Origin: Caldimonas tepidiphila
GTDB taxonomy: Bacteria > Pseudomonadota > Gammaproteobacteria > Burkholderiales > Burkholderiaceae_C
Reading direction: 5' to 3'
Length of the DNA stretch: 64,000 nt
Assembly (NCBI RefSeq): GCF_003569765.1
Contig: NZ_QXMG01000017.1
Coordinates: 31,057-95,056, forward strand
Numbering within the stretch: position 1 is the stretch's first letter; every line of letters begins with the position of its first letter. Made by a program: the position numbers and the translations under genes. Under the pieces are notes generated by a model. It was not told where the DNA came from, did not search any database, and was given only the letters and a program-made list of their open reading frames with translations. This document shows, in pieces, positions 27,430 to 35,737 of this stretch.

Positions 27430-28317
27430 ATGAAGCTGAACCAACTCAGGGACCTGGTGGCGATCGTGGAGCACGGCAGCCTGCGCGCCGCCGCGCGCCA
27501 CCTCGACGTGGCGCAGCCGCTGCTCACGCGCAGCGTGCGCACTCTGGAGAAGGAGCTGGGCGTGCCGCTGTTCGAGCGCGACGCGCGGGGCATGACGCTG
27601 ACCGCGGCGGGAAGGCTCTTCCACCAGCGCGCCTGCGCGGTGGTCAACGAGATCCGGCGCGCGCACGACGACATCGCGCAGAGCGCGGGGGACGGCAGCG
27701 GCACGGTGGCCGTGGCGCTGTCGATCATGCCGCACGTGGGCATGCTGCCCTACGCGCTGCCGGCCTTCCGGCGCCGCTACCCGAAGGTGCGGCTGCAGAT
27801 CATCGAGGGCCTGTTCCCCGACGTCGAGGGCGCGCTGCGCAGCGGCGAGATCGACTTCTACCTCGGCGCCTCGCCATCGGCGCCGCCGGCGCCGGGCCTG
27901 GTCGTCGAGCCGCTGTTCGAGAACACCCGCGCGGTGGTCGCCCGCCGCGGCCACCCGCTCGGGCGGGCCGGCTCGCTGAAGGAGCTCGCCGACGCGGAAT
28001 GGGCCACCACCTCGGTGGACTACAACAGCGAGGAGGACCTGGGGCGGCTGTTCGGGCGCCAGGGCCTCGACGCGCCGCGCGTGATGCTGAAGGTGCGCTC
28101 GGCGATGTCGCTGATCGTCGCGCTGACCCACACCGATCTGCTGGCGCTGCTGCCGGTGCAGTGGCGCGACCTCGCGCTGATGCGCGAGGCGCTGCAGGAG
28201 ATCCCGGTGAAGGAGGTGCTGGCCGCCCCCGGCATCGTGATGATCCGCCGCCCCGACCTGCCGCTGACGCCCGCGGCCGAACATTTCGGCGACCTGCTGC
28301 GCCGCCGCCTGCCCTGA
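27430..28317 (+). CDS. LysR-family transcriptional regulator
   Basis: This 295-residue regulator has an N-terminal HTH at about 5-65 (LRDLVAIVEHGSLRAAARHLDVAQPLLTRSVRTLE) and an effector domain from about 90. The sequence resembles the AbgR/TsaR-like branch that often accompanies Bug genes. It is divergent from the CoA-catabolic operon and probably its regulator. The start ATG at 27430 is set by the HTH distance; a LysR box lies just upstream. Confidence 0.92.
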   Translation: MKLNQLRDLVAIVEHGSLRAAARHLDVAQPLLTRSVRTLEKELGVPLFERDARGMTLTAAGRLFHQRACAVVNEIRRAHDDIAQSAGDGSGTVAVALSIMPHVGMLPYALPAFRRRYPKVRLQIIEGLFPDVEGALRSGEIDFYLGASPSAPPAPGLVVEPLFENTRAVVARRGHPLGRAGSLKELADAEWATTSVDYNSEEDLGRLFGRQGLDAPRVMLKVRSAMSLIVALTHTDLLALLPVQWRDLALMREALQEIPVKEVLAAPGIVMIRRPDLPLTPAAEHFGDLLRRRLP

Positions 28318-28473
28318 AGCGACGCCCGCCGGGCACGGCCGACGGCCGGCGTCCGGCCCGCCGCCCCCCGTCGTCCGGGTGGGCAAACGCCCCTCTGGCC
28401 GGCCCCGCGGCCCGAACCCCGACAGACGCGGGCGCCTCCCGGCAGGGCGGCGACCTGTGCGGAGGAGAAAAGC

Positions 28474-28881
28474 TTGAAGAGAATCGCGCAAGCCTATTTC
28501 CGTGCGCTGAAGATCGTCACGGTGCTGTGCCTCGCCGCCTTGGTGGTGCTGGTGTTCGGCAAGGTCTTGCTGCGCTACGGCTTCAACTCCGGCATCACGG
28601 TCTCCGAGGAGCTGGCCCGCCTGTTCTTCGTCTACCTGAGCTTCTGCGGCGCGATCGTAGCGATGCGCGAGCGCCTGCACCTGGGCACCGATATGGTGGT
28701 GCGGCGCCTGCCGCACGCCGCCCGCAAGGCCTGCTTCGTCGCAGGCCACCTGCTGATGCTCGGCGCCACCCTGCTGTTCCTGCAGGAGAGCTGGCACCAG
28801 GCCCTCATCAACCTGCAGGTGAAGTCGCCGGTCACCGGCTTTCCGGTCGCGGTGCTCTACGGTGCCGGGGTGCTGTCCTAG
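28474..28881 (+). pseudogene. truncated TRAP transporter small permease (DctQ-like), no partner genes
   Basis: These 135 residues show the DctQ family pattern: an N-terminal helix, RYGFNSGITVSEELARLFFVYLSFCGA, then RLPHAARKACFVAGHLL and SPVTGFPVAVLYGAGVLS. Family members usually run some 20 or more residues further through the last helix. Here TAG stops the frame inside that helix. A shifted frame directly after it reads AACLMAALSGS, as expected for the missing end, so a small indel is likely. No DctM or DctP gene is adjacent. The start is TTG after GGAGGAG (28461-28467). Confidence 0.65.
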
Positions 28882-29099
28882 CGGCCTGCCTGATGGCGGC
28901 GCTCTCCGGCTCGGCGGTGGCCGACACCGCGGCGTGCCGGGCGGTTTTTTTCGTGCGTGCGACCGGTGCGCGAGACAAGGCGTGCGCGAAAACACCCCTG
29001 ACTGCGGGAGCGAGAAGTTGCTGGCACAAGGCTCGCCTCCCACTGCCTGCGCGTAGATTGGCCTTTGCTTGGTCGTCGAGTCGAGTCATCAGCAGTCCC

Positions 29100-29708
29100 A
29101 TGCCCAAACTCCATGCCTTGCATCACGCCCCAGTCACCGCCGCAGTCACGCTGGCGCTGCTTGCCGGATGCGCAACCCAGAACGATTCCCGCGGCCCCCT
29201 CCTCGACTGGGGGGCGATCCAGGGCGTTCAACTCGGCAACTTCCCCCTGGCCGACGGCTCCTCCGCCAGCCTGCGATTCCACAACGGTCGCCACTCGGTC
29301 AAGCTGCACAACACCGGCAGGATCATTGATCTCGGCAACCTGACCCGCGTGCGCATCCAGGAGACGCGCCAGGTCCAGGGCCGCACGATCGCCGTGCTGG
29401 ATGCCGGGACCCGGCTGTGCCCTCACCGGACGCTCGTGCTCGCGGTCCAAGGCTCCCAGCCCGCGCTCTGGGACCTCGGCAACTGCCGCATGACTCCCAA
29501 GGTGCGCGTGGACGGCGGGCGCGTACTGTTCGAGTTCATCGACTCCGCGCCGGCACTGCGCTACGATTACCAGGCCGGTCAGATGCGCCGCCAGCTCGAC
29601 TTCGGCCGGTGGCAGGCGCATCAGAGCGTCACGCGTGCGGCGCGCCCCCTCTCCGCCAATCCTTCGCCATCCGGAGCGGCAGACGAACAGGGGCCGTCTA
29701 AGGGTTGA
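29100..29708 (+). CDS. predicted lipoprotein of unknown function
   Basis: This 202-residue protein has a signal peptide ending in the lipobox LLAGC (Cys24), so it should be lipid-anchored. The mature part is a mixed beta-rich sequence with SLRFHNGRHSVKLHNTGR and two cysteines (RLCPHRT, GNCRMT) that could pair. I do not recognise a family. It lies alone in a region of decayed genes. The ATG starts the first in-frame stretch with a signal sequence. Confidence 0.7.
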   Translation: MPKLHALHHAPVTAAVTLALLAGCATQNDSRGPLLDWGAIQGVQLGNFPLADGSSASLRFHNGRHSVKLHNTGRIIDLGNLTRVRIQETRQVQGRTIAVLDAGTRLCPHRTLVLAVQGSQPALWDLGNCRMTPKVRVDGGRVLFEFIDSAPALRYDYQAGQMRRQLDFGRWQAHQSVTRAARPLSANPSPSGAADEQGPSKG

Positions 29709-30302
29709 GAAAGCCGCCGCCGAAACGGACTGCCCGCGTGCACGCCCGGGTCGCGGGCCGCTCGCGCGACTGCCACGCCCTGCCCCTTCACCGACGCGAC
29801 CGCCTCACGCTTGACGTCGCGGCTGAACCGCCGTCTCGATCCCGGCAGCCACCTCCGGTCTCATCCCCCACCTTCACGAGGTGCCCATAAACCGGCAGCG
29901 GCCCGCACGAGCCGGGGCCGCATTCGGCAGGCTGTGCGGTGGATTCAATGAATTCACCATGGCGAAGTCTCCCGCCCCCTGGCAGGAGAGGTCCCGCGAG
30001 TGCCGCAAGACACCCGTGTCCTCCGGTGTCCGCCCCGGGGACGGCGCGGAGCGCGTCCCGGCCTGCCGGTGCTGCCCGGCGATGGCGGCACCCGCCTTCG
30101 CCAACGGATGCCGGGACCGACCGCGACGCGCGGGTCGCCGGGCCACCCACGAAGTCGCTCTCATGCCTGCATCCCTCGCCGAGATCCCGTCCCGACTGCG
30201 TCGACGCGATCGGCGGCGGTTCGCCGGCGCCGGGCTGACGCCTCCCGCGCGGCGTCCCGACGAGTCCGGCCCCCCGTCCCGGCAGCCGCTGCGCCGCGCC
30301 CG
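29709..30302. other. 594-base region without a recognisable gene
   Basis: Several frames stay open, but none gives a recognisable protein; the longest plus-strand one (29881-30306) is Arg/Pro/Ala-rich, as expected from GC-rich non-coding DNA. The region holds an imperfect 21-bp palindrome at 29938-29958. It lies between a lipoprotein gene and a LysR pseudogene and may itself be gene remnants. Confidence 0.5.
29938..29958. promoter_or_regulatory. imperfect palindrome GGTGGATTC-AAT-GAATTCACC
   Basis: Nine-base arms match at eight of nine positions with a 3-base spacer, and the site is AT-rich in GC-rich surroundings. It looks like a dimer operator, but the gene it would serve is unclear. Confidence 0.4.
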
Positions 30303-30928
30303 ATGAAGGACAACCGACTGCTCGAGATGCGCGTGTTCCGCGCGGTGGCCGAGGCCGGCGGCTTCACCGCGGCGGCGCACCAGCTGGGCGTGAGCCAGTC
30401 CTTGTCAGCCAGACGCTGACCAACCTGGAGCGGCGCCTGGAGGTGCGGCTGCAGGACTCCTCGCTGATGAGCCGCAAGCTCTGCAACCTGCAGCGCATCG
30501 TCGTCGCGGCACCGAAGTACATCGAACGGCACGGGGTGCCGGTCACGCTGCAGGGGCTGGACCGCCACGACTGCCTGCTGTGGCAGCCGCCGATGGATCA
30601 CCTGAACCGCTGGCCCTTCATGATCGGCGGCCAGCGGCAGGACATCCTGGTGCGCGGCGGCTTTTGCAGCAGCGACCGCACCTCGCTGTTCCAGATGTGC
30701 GTGGCCGGCGTCGGCATCATGCGACTGGCGGAGCACCTGGCCTTGCCGGCGATCCGCAGCGAGGTGCTCGTGCCGCTGCTGGTCGACGATCAGGCGACCG
30801 ACGACACCGCGATCCATGTGCTGTTCATGCCCGAACGCCGGCTGGTGCCGCGCGTGCGCGCCTTCGTCGACTACCTGAGCCAGGTCTTCCGCACACCCCC
30901 GTGGGAGGCGGACGCAGGCACGCGCTGA
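30303..30928 (+). pseudogene. LysR-family regulator pseudogene (frameshift plus internal deletion)
   Basis: The 5' part encodes a normal HTH (KDNRLLEMRVFRAVAEAGGF then AAAHQLGVSQS). A one-base deletion near 30403 then shifts the frame to a TGA at 30417-30419. Reading on in the next frame restores VSQTLTNLERRLEVRL. This is joined directly to QDSSLMSRKLCNLQRIVVAAP, so about 100 residues between the HTH and the effector domain are missing. The rest (to PPWEADAGTR) is a normal LysR C-terminal half. The gene cannot make a working regulator. It precedes the pirin region, a common LysR neighbour. Confidence 0.85.
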
Positions 30929-31058
30929 GCCCCGGGCGGTGCCGGGACTCAGCCCTGCCCCGGCGGGCGGAGGGCCGGGTCACCGGCGCCCGGACGGGGT
31001 CGCGGCGCGCAGCGGCATCGGCAGGTCGGCCACGCCCCGGCAGCGTCCGCGGTCGGCC

Positions 31059-31319
31059 TCAGTTGTGCACCATCTCGCGCACCGCCTCCGCGCTGTCGTA
31101 GAGCGCAAGCACCAGCACCCGGGAGCGGGCGCCGGAGCTGGGCGTCTCCATCATGCCGGCGCCAGTGCGCTCGAGCGCCCCTGCCACCGGCTCGCCGAGC
31201 CGGATCTCGCCGCGCCGGCCGTCGAGCAGCCGGCATACCGCGTAGCGCCCGCCGCTGAGCCGCACGCCGACGCGCCCGGCGCAACGGCTGATCTCCGCAA
31301 TGTTGCCCGTCGTGACCAT
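31059..31319 (-). CDS. small hypothetical protein (86 residues)
   Basis: The protein runs MVTTGNIAEISRCAGRVGVR... to ...SAEAVREMVHN. No family is recognised. A beta-rich first half (GRYAVCRLLDGRRGEIRLGEPV) could be a small barrel. GCGAGG lies eight bases before the ATG, and an AT-rich stretch (about 31335-31350) upstream could hold its promoter. A longer start ten codons upstream is possible. Confidence 0.6.
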   Translation of the reverse strand: MVTTGNIAEISRCAGRVGVRLSGGRYAVCRLLDGRRGEIRLGEPVAGALERTGAGMMETPSSGARSRVLVLALYDSAEAVREMVHN

Positions 31320-31415
31320 GTGAGAACCTCGCTGCGTTCGTAAAAACACGATCCGCGCAGCGTAGGGAGCGGCCGTGACAGCAGCGTGAAAGCGCGCCGG
31401 CGGGCGGCTGCTCCG

Positions 31416-32276
31416 TCAATCGGGCATCGCGCCGAAGGCCCCGGACTGGTAGTCGCGGATCGCCTGCACGATCTCGTCGCGCGTCGTCATCACGAAGGGC
31501 CCGTGCGCGACCACCGGCTCGTCGATCGGCTCGCCGTGGCCGAACAGCAGCACCGCGTCCTCGCTCGCCTCGATCTGCAGCGCGTCGCCCTCGTCGCCGA
31601 GCTCGGCCAGCGTGAAGGCCGGCACCTCGCCGCCGCCGGCGCGGATCGCACCGCGCACCACGTAGAGGAACACCACCCGGCCGCCCAGCCCGTCGAAGCC
31701 GACCCGCCCGCCCGCGGACAGCGTCACGACGGACATGAACGCCCCGGTGAGCGAGTCGACCGGCCCGTCCCGGCCCTGCCAGCGGCCCGCGATCAGCTGC
31801 ACGCGGCCGCGCCCGTCGGCGGTGGCGATCTCCGGAATCTGCTCGCGCTGCAGCCCGACGTAGCGCGGCTCGCTCATCTTCAGCCGCGACGGCAGGTTGA
31901 CCCAGAGCTGCAGGATCTCGAGCGGCCCGCCGCGGCGCTTGAAGTCCTCGGGCGACAGCTCCGCATGGACCAAGCCCCGCCCGGCCGTCATCCACTGCAC
32001 GCCGCCGGCGCGGATCACGCTCTCGTGGCCGCCGGTGTCGCGGTGCGCGAGCTCGCCGTCCAGGATGAAGGTGACGGTCTCGAAGCCGCGGTGCGGGTGC
32101 GGCCCGAAGGGCAGGCCGCGGTTGCCGGGGGGATAGACCTGCGGGCCGTGGCGGTTCAGGAACAGGAAGGGCCCCAGCAGCTCGAGCTGCGGCCCGGGCA
32201 GCGGGCGGCGCGTCTGCAGGTCGCCGATGTCGTCGCGCAATGCCGGGTGCAGCCGGCGCAAGGTTCTCTCGCTCAT
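31416..32276 (-). CDS. pirin family protein
   Basis: This is a 286-residue bicupin protein. The metal-binding pirin motif is FGPHPHRGFETVTFILDGELAHRDT, followed by GGVQWMTAGRGLVHAE. Bacterial pirins bind iron, and some act as quercetinases or modulate central metabolism. The start MSERTL was chosen over longer frames because a beta-rich pirin N-terminus follows. It is oriented away from the formaldehyde dehydrogenase gene. Confidence 0.92.
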   Translation of the reverse strand: MSERTLRRLHPALRDDIGDLQTRRPLPGPQLELLGPFLFLNRHGPQVYPPGNRGLPFGPHPHRGFETVTFILDGELAHRDTGGHESVIRAGGVQWMTAGRGLVHAELSPEDFKRRGGPLEILQLWVNLPSRLKMSEPRYVGLQREQIPEIATADGRGRVQLIAGRWQGRDGPVDSLTGAFMSVVTLSAGGRVGFDGLGGRVVFLYVVRGAIRAGGGEVPAFTLAELGDEGDALQIEASEDAVLLFGHGEPIDEPVVAHGPFVMTTRDEIVQAIRDYQSGAFGAMPD

Positions 32277-32514
32277 CTCGCTCCTTCGTGTCGCCGCGCC
32301 TGCGCGCGGCCCCATCCCCACTCTAGCGGCGCGGCGCCGGCCCTGCTCGTCGCGGCGCGGCACCCGGGCCGCGCCGGCACAGTCCCTTACATCTGCGTCG
32401 CGCGAATCGCCGCGACCCCGCTTTCCAGGCGCCAGGCTTCGTTCTAACGTGAAGGGCTATTCCGCGGGGCGCCCGCACGGCGCCCTTCCCTCACTGAAAG
32501 ACAGGAGACACGGC

Positions 32515-33717
32515 ATGGCGAGCAATCGAGGCGTGGTGTACATCGGTCCGGGCAAGGTGGAGGTGCAGGCGATCGACGCGCCGGGGATGGTCGACCCGCG
32601 CGGCCGCAAGATCGAGCACGGCGTGATCCTCAAGGTCGTCTCGACCAACATCTGCGGTTCGGACCAGCACATGGTGCGTGGCCGCACCACCGCCCCGGCG
32701 GGCCTCGTGCTCGGCCACGAGATCACCGGCGAGGTGATCGAGGCCGGCGCCGACGTCGAGACGCTCGCGGTCGGCGACCTGGTGTCGGTGCCCTTCAATG
32801 TCGCCTGCGGGCGCTGCCGCACCTGCAAGGAGCAGCACACCGGCGTGTGCCTGAACGTCAACCCCTCGCGCGCCGGCGGCGCCTACGGCTACGTCGACAT
32901 GGGCGGCTGGATCGGCGGGCAGGCCGAGTACGTGATGGTCCCCTACGCCGACTTCAACCTGCTGAAGTTCCCGGACAAGGCGCAGGCGATGGAGAAGATC
33001 CGGGACCTGACCTGCCTGTCCGACATCCTGCCCACCGGCTACCACGGCGCCGTCACCGCGGGCGTCGGGCCCGGCAGCACCGTCTACATCGCCGGCGCCG
33101 GCCCGGTCGGCCTCGCCGCCGCGGCCTCGGCGCGGCTGCTCGGCGCCGCGGTCATGATCGTCGGCGACGTCAACCCGAAGCGGCTCGAGCACGCGCGCAA
33201 GGTCGGCTTCCACACCGCCGACCTGTCGCTCGACGCGAGCCTCGCCGAGCAGATCGCGCAGACGCTGGGCACGCCCGAGGTGGACTGCGCGGTCGACGCG
33301 GTGGGCTTCGAGGCGCGCGGCCACGGCCACGAGGGCGCGCAGCACGAGGCGCCGGCCACCGTGCTGAACTCGCTGATGGAGATCACCCGGGCGGCCGGCA
33401 GGATCGGCATCCCCGGCCTCTACGTGACCGAGGACCCGGGCGCGGTCGATGCCGCGGCCAAGCGCGGCAGCCTCAGCATCCGCTTCGGCCTCGGCTGGGC
33501 CAAGTCGCACAGCTTCTTCACCGGCCAGACCCCGGTGATGAAGTACAACCGCCAGCTGATGCAGGCGATCCTGTGGGACCGCATCAACGTCGCCGAGATC
33601 GTCGGCGTCGAGGTGATCCCGCTCGCCGACGCGGCGCAGGGCTACGCCGAGTTCGACGCCGGCGCGCCGCGCAAGTTCGTGCTCGACCCGCACGACCTGC
33701 TGCGCAAGGCGGCCTGA
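32515..33717 (+). CDS. fdhA: formaldehyde dehydrogenase, glutathione-independent
   Basis: This 400-residue zinc-dependent medium-chain dehydrogenase is nearly the same length as the 399-residue Pseudomonas putida enzyme, which oxidises formaldehyde with tightly bound NAD. Catalytic zinc ligands are Cys47 (NICGSDQHM) and His68 (LGHEITGE). The structural zinc is held by the cysteine cluster in ACGRCRTCKEQHTGVC. NAD-binding GAGPVGLAAA and the FdhA-type insertion around GFEARGHGHEGAQHEAP are present. Ribosome-binding AGGAGAC precedes the ATG. Confidence 0.95.
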   Translation: MASNRGVVYIGPGKVEVQAIDAPGMVDPRGRKIEHGVILKVVSTNICGSDQHMVRGRTTAPAGLVLGHEITGEVIEAGADVETLAVGDLVSVPFNVACGRCRTCKEQHTGVCLNVNPSRAGGAYGYVDMGGWIGGQAEYVMVPYADFNLLKFPDKAQAMEKIRDLTCLSDILPTGYHGAVTAGVGPGSTVYIAGAGPVGLAAAASARLLGAAVMIVGDVNPKRLEHARKVGFHTADLSLDASLAEQIAQTLGTPEVDCAVDAVGFEARGHGHEGAQHEAPATVLNSLMEITRAAGRIGIPGLYVTEDPGAVDAAAKRGSLSIRFGLGWAKSHSFFTGQTPVMKYNRQLMQAILWDRINVAEIVGVEVIPLADAAQGYAEFDAGAPRKFVLDPHDLLRKAA

Positions 33718-33765
33718 AGCCGCAGCGCGGCGCGGCGGGGCGATGACCGCATGCCGCGGCGGGCC

Positions 33766-33791
33766 TGCGCGCCGGCGCCTGCCGGCGCGCA
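33766..33791. terminator. 11-bp perfect hairpin after fdhA
   Basis: TGCGCGCCGGC and its reverse complement flank the tetraloop GCCT, 49 bases after the fdhA stop. There is no T-run, so it may be a weak terminator or an RNA-stabilising hairpin. It lies upstream of the riboswitch and is separate from it. Confidence 0.5.
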
Positions 33792-33852
33792 CCTCCATGG
33801 CCTAGACTGCCGCCCGCACCCGCCCCATCGACACGAGGCGCGGTGCGCGCGG

Positions 33853-33900
33853 CGCAGACGACTGCGACCGGCGCCTTGTCGATGCGGGGACGGCCCCGCA
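33853..33900 (+). promoter_or_regulatory. guanidine-II (mini-ykkC) riboswitch
   Basis: Two perfect hairpins have the diagnostic ACGR tetraloops: CGCAG-ACGA-CTGCG (33853-33866) and TGCGGGG-ACGG-CCCCGCA (33883-33900), joined by a 16-base linker. This is the defining layout of the guanidine-II class, which turns on expression when guanidinium binds both loops. GGAG (33910-33913) and the ATG of the guanidinium exporter (33920) follow at once, so control is probably translational. Both the structure and the downstream gene agree. Confidence 0.85.
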
Positions 33901-33919
33901 CTGCCCTGGAGATGCGGCA

Positions 33920-34240
33920 ATGCCCTGGCTGCTGCTCGTGCTCGCCGGCCTGCTCGAGATTGGTTGGGCGATCGGCCTGAAGTACACCGAAGGATTCACC
34001 CGCCCGCTGCCCACCGTCGCCACCGTCGCGGCGATGGTCGCCAGCGTGCTGCTGCTCGGCATCGCGATGCGCAGCCTGCCGGTCGGCACCGCCTACGCGG
34101 TGTGGGTCGGCATCGGCGCGGCCGGCACCGTGCTGCTCGGCATCGCGCTGTTCGGCGAGCCGGCCACTGCGGCGCGGCTCGCCTGCGTCGGGCTGATCCT
34201 CGCCGGCGTGGTCGGGCTCAAGCTCGTGACGCCGGCCTGA
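33920..34240 (+). CDS. gdx: SMR-family guanidinium exporter (SugE/Gdx)
   Basis: This 106-residue inner-membrane protein has four hydrophobic helices and works as a dual-topology dimer. The first helix carries the essential Glu13 and the Gdx-type Trp16 in [16 protein letters not shown], a sequence that separates guanidinium exporters (formerly SugE) from multidrug EmrE proteins. The guanidine-II riboswitch directly upstream supports guanidinium as the substrate. No other gene of guanidine metabolism was recognised in the window. Confidence 0.93.
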   Translation: MPWLLLVLAGLLEIGWAIGLKYTEGFTRPLPTVATVAAMVASVLLLGIAMRSLPVGTAYAVWVGIGAAGTVLLGIALFGEPATAARLACVGLILAGVVGLKLVTPA

Positions 34241-34257
34241 CGCGGGCCGCGGCCGCC

Positions 34258-34746
34258 TCAGGTCAACCGGTAGACGTCGAGCAGCACGCGGCCCGCCTCC
34301 CTCGTGCCGCAGGCGATCGCCATCACCTTGTTCAGGTGCAGCCAGGCCTCGGCGCCGGTCGTGAAACGCATCAGCGTGCGGAAGAAATAGGCCTCGCGCG
34401 GCACCGCCTCGCCGCGTGCGAGTCGCGCCATCACCTCTGCCGGCCCGTGGCGCAGGCCCTCGCTCTGCACCTCGATCAGCGCGCCGTCGTCGGCGCGGAT
34501 CACGTAGTGCGCCGCGATCTCGAGCACGCCGTCGCTGCGCTGGACCTGCCAGTCCACGCCGCCCTCGACGATGCGGCCGTTGAGCTCGGGCCCCTGCACG
34601 GTGCCGCCGCCGAGCGGCACGTAGCGCCGCTCGCCGTGCTTGGCCAGGCCGAGGGTGACGAGGGCACCCACCTCGCAGACGACGCGCGTCATCGGCACGA
34701 GCGCGGGCGGCGGGGGCAGGGAGAAGGTGTCGTTCTGCTGGGTCAT
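34258..34746 (-). CDS. DUF3237 family protein
   Basis: This 162-residue protein of unknown function contains the DUF3237 features LVPMTRVVCEVGALVTLG, RRYVPLGGGTVQGPELNGRIVEGGVDWQ and FFRTLMRFTTGAEAWLHLNKVMAIACGTR. Family members form small beta-barrels and often accompany aromatic-catabolism genes. The start MTQQND is chosen because the longer frame is unlike the family. It is convergent with gdx (17-base gap) and divergent from the LuxR gene. Confidence 0.85.
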   Translation of the reverse strand: MTQQNDTFSLPPPPALVPMTRVVCEVGALVTLGLAKHGERRYVPLGGGTVQGPELNGRIVEGGVDWQVQRSDGVLEIAAHYVIRADDGALIEVQSEGLRHGPAEVMARLARGEAVPREAYFFRTLMRFTTGAEAWLHLNKVMAIACGTREAGRVLLDVYRLT

Positions 34747-34820
34747 GGCATCCACGGGCTGCGCGGCGGAGCAGCCGCCGCTACGATCCGTCCACATTAG
34801 TCCGACAAGGCAGGCGCCGG

Positions 34821-34840
34821 CGTCATCCCAGAGGATGACG
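34821..34840. promoter_or_regulatory. palindrome CGTCATCC-CAGA-GGATGACG
   Basis: Perfect 8-base arms with a 4-base spacer are centred 33 bases before the LuxR ATG, in the divergent region with the DUF3237 gene. The size and symmetry suit a LuxR-dimer operator, but it could also form an RNA hairpin in the leader. Confidence 0.5.
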
Positions 34841-34862
34841 CGCCGGTGCACAGGAGACAAGC

Positions 34863-35714
34863 ATGGACACCTGGGCTTTGCAGTCGCCCGGAGAGCGCGC
34901 CACGCAAGGCAGCCTCGCGGGCGTGATCGACGCCGTCGGCCGCCCGGGCTTCGCCGCGCGGGCGCTCGGCCACCTCAACGGGGCGCTGGCCGCCGGCTCC
35001 TGGTCGGTCTACCGGCTTTGGCACGACCGACCGCCGGTGCTGCACCTATCGGCGAGCCACGGCGTTCCCGACACCACCTCGGACTGCTTCGCCGCCTACC
35101 GCGACCGCGGCCTGTACCGGCGCGACCACAGCTTCGACGCGGTGCGCGCGCTGCCGCGCCCGGGCCACGCGGTGATGCTGCGCATGAGCGCGAGCGAGGC
35201 GCCGAACGCCGACCATCGCGAGGCGATCTACCTGCGCCACGGCGTGCTCGAGCGGCTGTCGGTGGCGCGGCTCGAGGCGGACGGCTCGCTGCTCGCGGTG
35301 AACCTCTACCACCATGCGCACCAGGGCCGCTTCGGCGAGGGCGAGCTCGCGCACTTCGCCGAGCTCGCGCCGCTGCTGCTCGCCGGCGTCGCGCGCCACC
35401 TCGAATGGCAGTCGGGCGAGCCCCCGCCCGCGCCCGACCACCGCGCGGCGCTGCGCCGGCGCTGCCCGGCGCTGACAAGCCGCGAGCTCGACGTGCTCGA
35501 GCGGCTGCTGCGGGGCATGAGCTACGACGGCATCGCCGCGGACATGGGCCTGAGCGTGGCGACCGTGAAGACCTACCGCGGCCGCGCCTTCGAGCGGCTC
35601 GGCATCCATTTCAAGAGCGAGCTGTTCGCGAGCTTCGTCGCCACGCCGGCGGACGCTGTCCACCTCTCGGATGACAGCGGCGCCACGCCGCGGCGCAGAC
35701 ACTCGGCGCCATAA
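34863..35714 (+). CDS. LuxR-type transcriptional regulator
   Basis: This is a 283-residue regulator. The C-terminal LuxR HTH is clear at about 200-262 (PALTSRELDVLERLLRGMSYDGIAADMGLSVATVKTYRGRAFERLGI). The N-terminal 190 residues have no recognised domain and could be a small-molecule sensor, as in the solitary LuxR proteins of Burkholderiales. No luxI gene is seen. AGGAGAC before the ATG and the palindrome upstream support the start. It precedes a Bug receptor gene by 23 bases and may control it. Confidence 0.9.
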   Translation: MDTWALQSPGERATQGSLAGVIDAVGRPGFAARALGHLNGALAAGSWSVYRLWHDRPPVLHLSASHGVPDTTSDCFAAYRDRGLYRRDHSFDAVRALPRPGHAVMLRMSASEAPNADHREAIYLRHGVLERLSVARLEADGSLLAVNLYHHAHQGRFGEGELAHFAELAPLLLAGVARHLEWQSGEPPPAPDHRAALRRRCPALTSRELDVLERLLRGMSYDGIAADMGLSVATVKTYRGRAFERLGIHFKSELFASFVATPADAVHLSDDSGATPRRRHSAP

Positions 35715-35737
35715 CCATCCTTTCCGGAGACACCGAC

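Noticed and set aside
29881..30306. 141-codon open frame before the LysR pseudogene
   Set aside because: Arg/Pro/Ala-rich translation without structure; no supporting signals.
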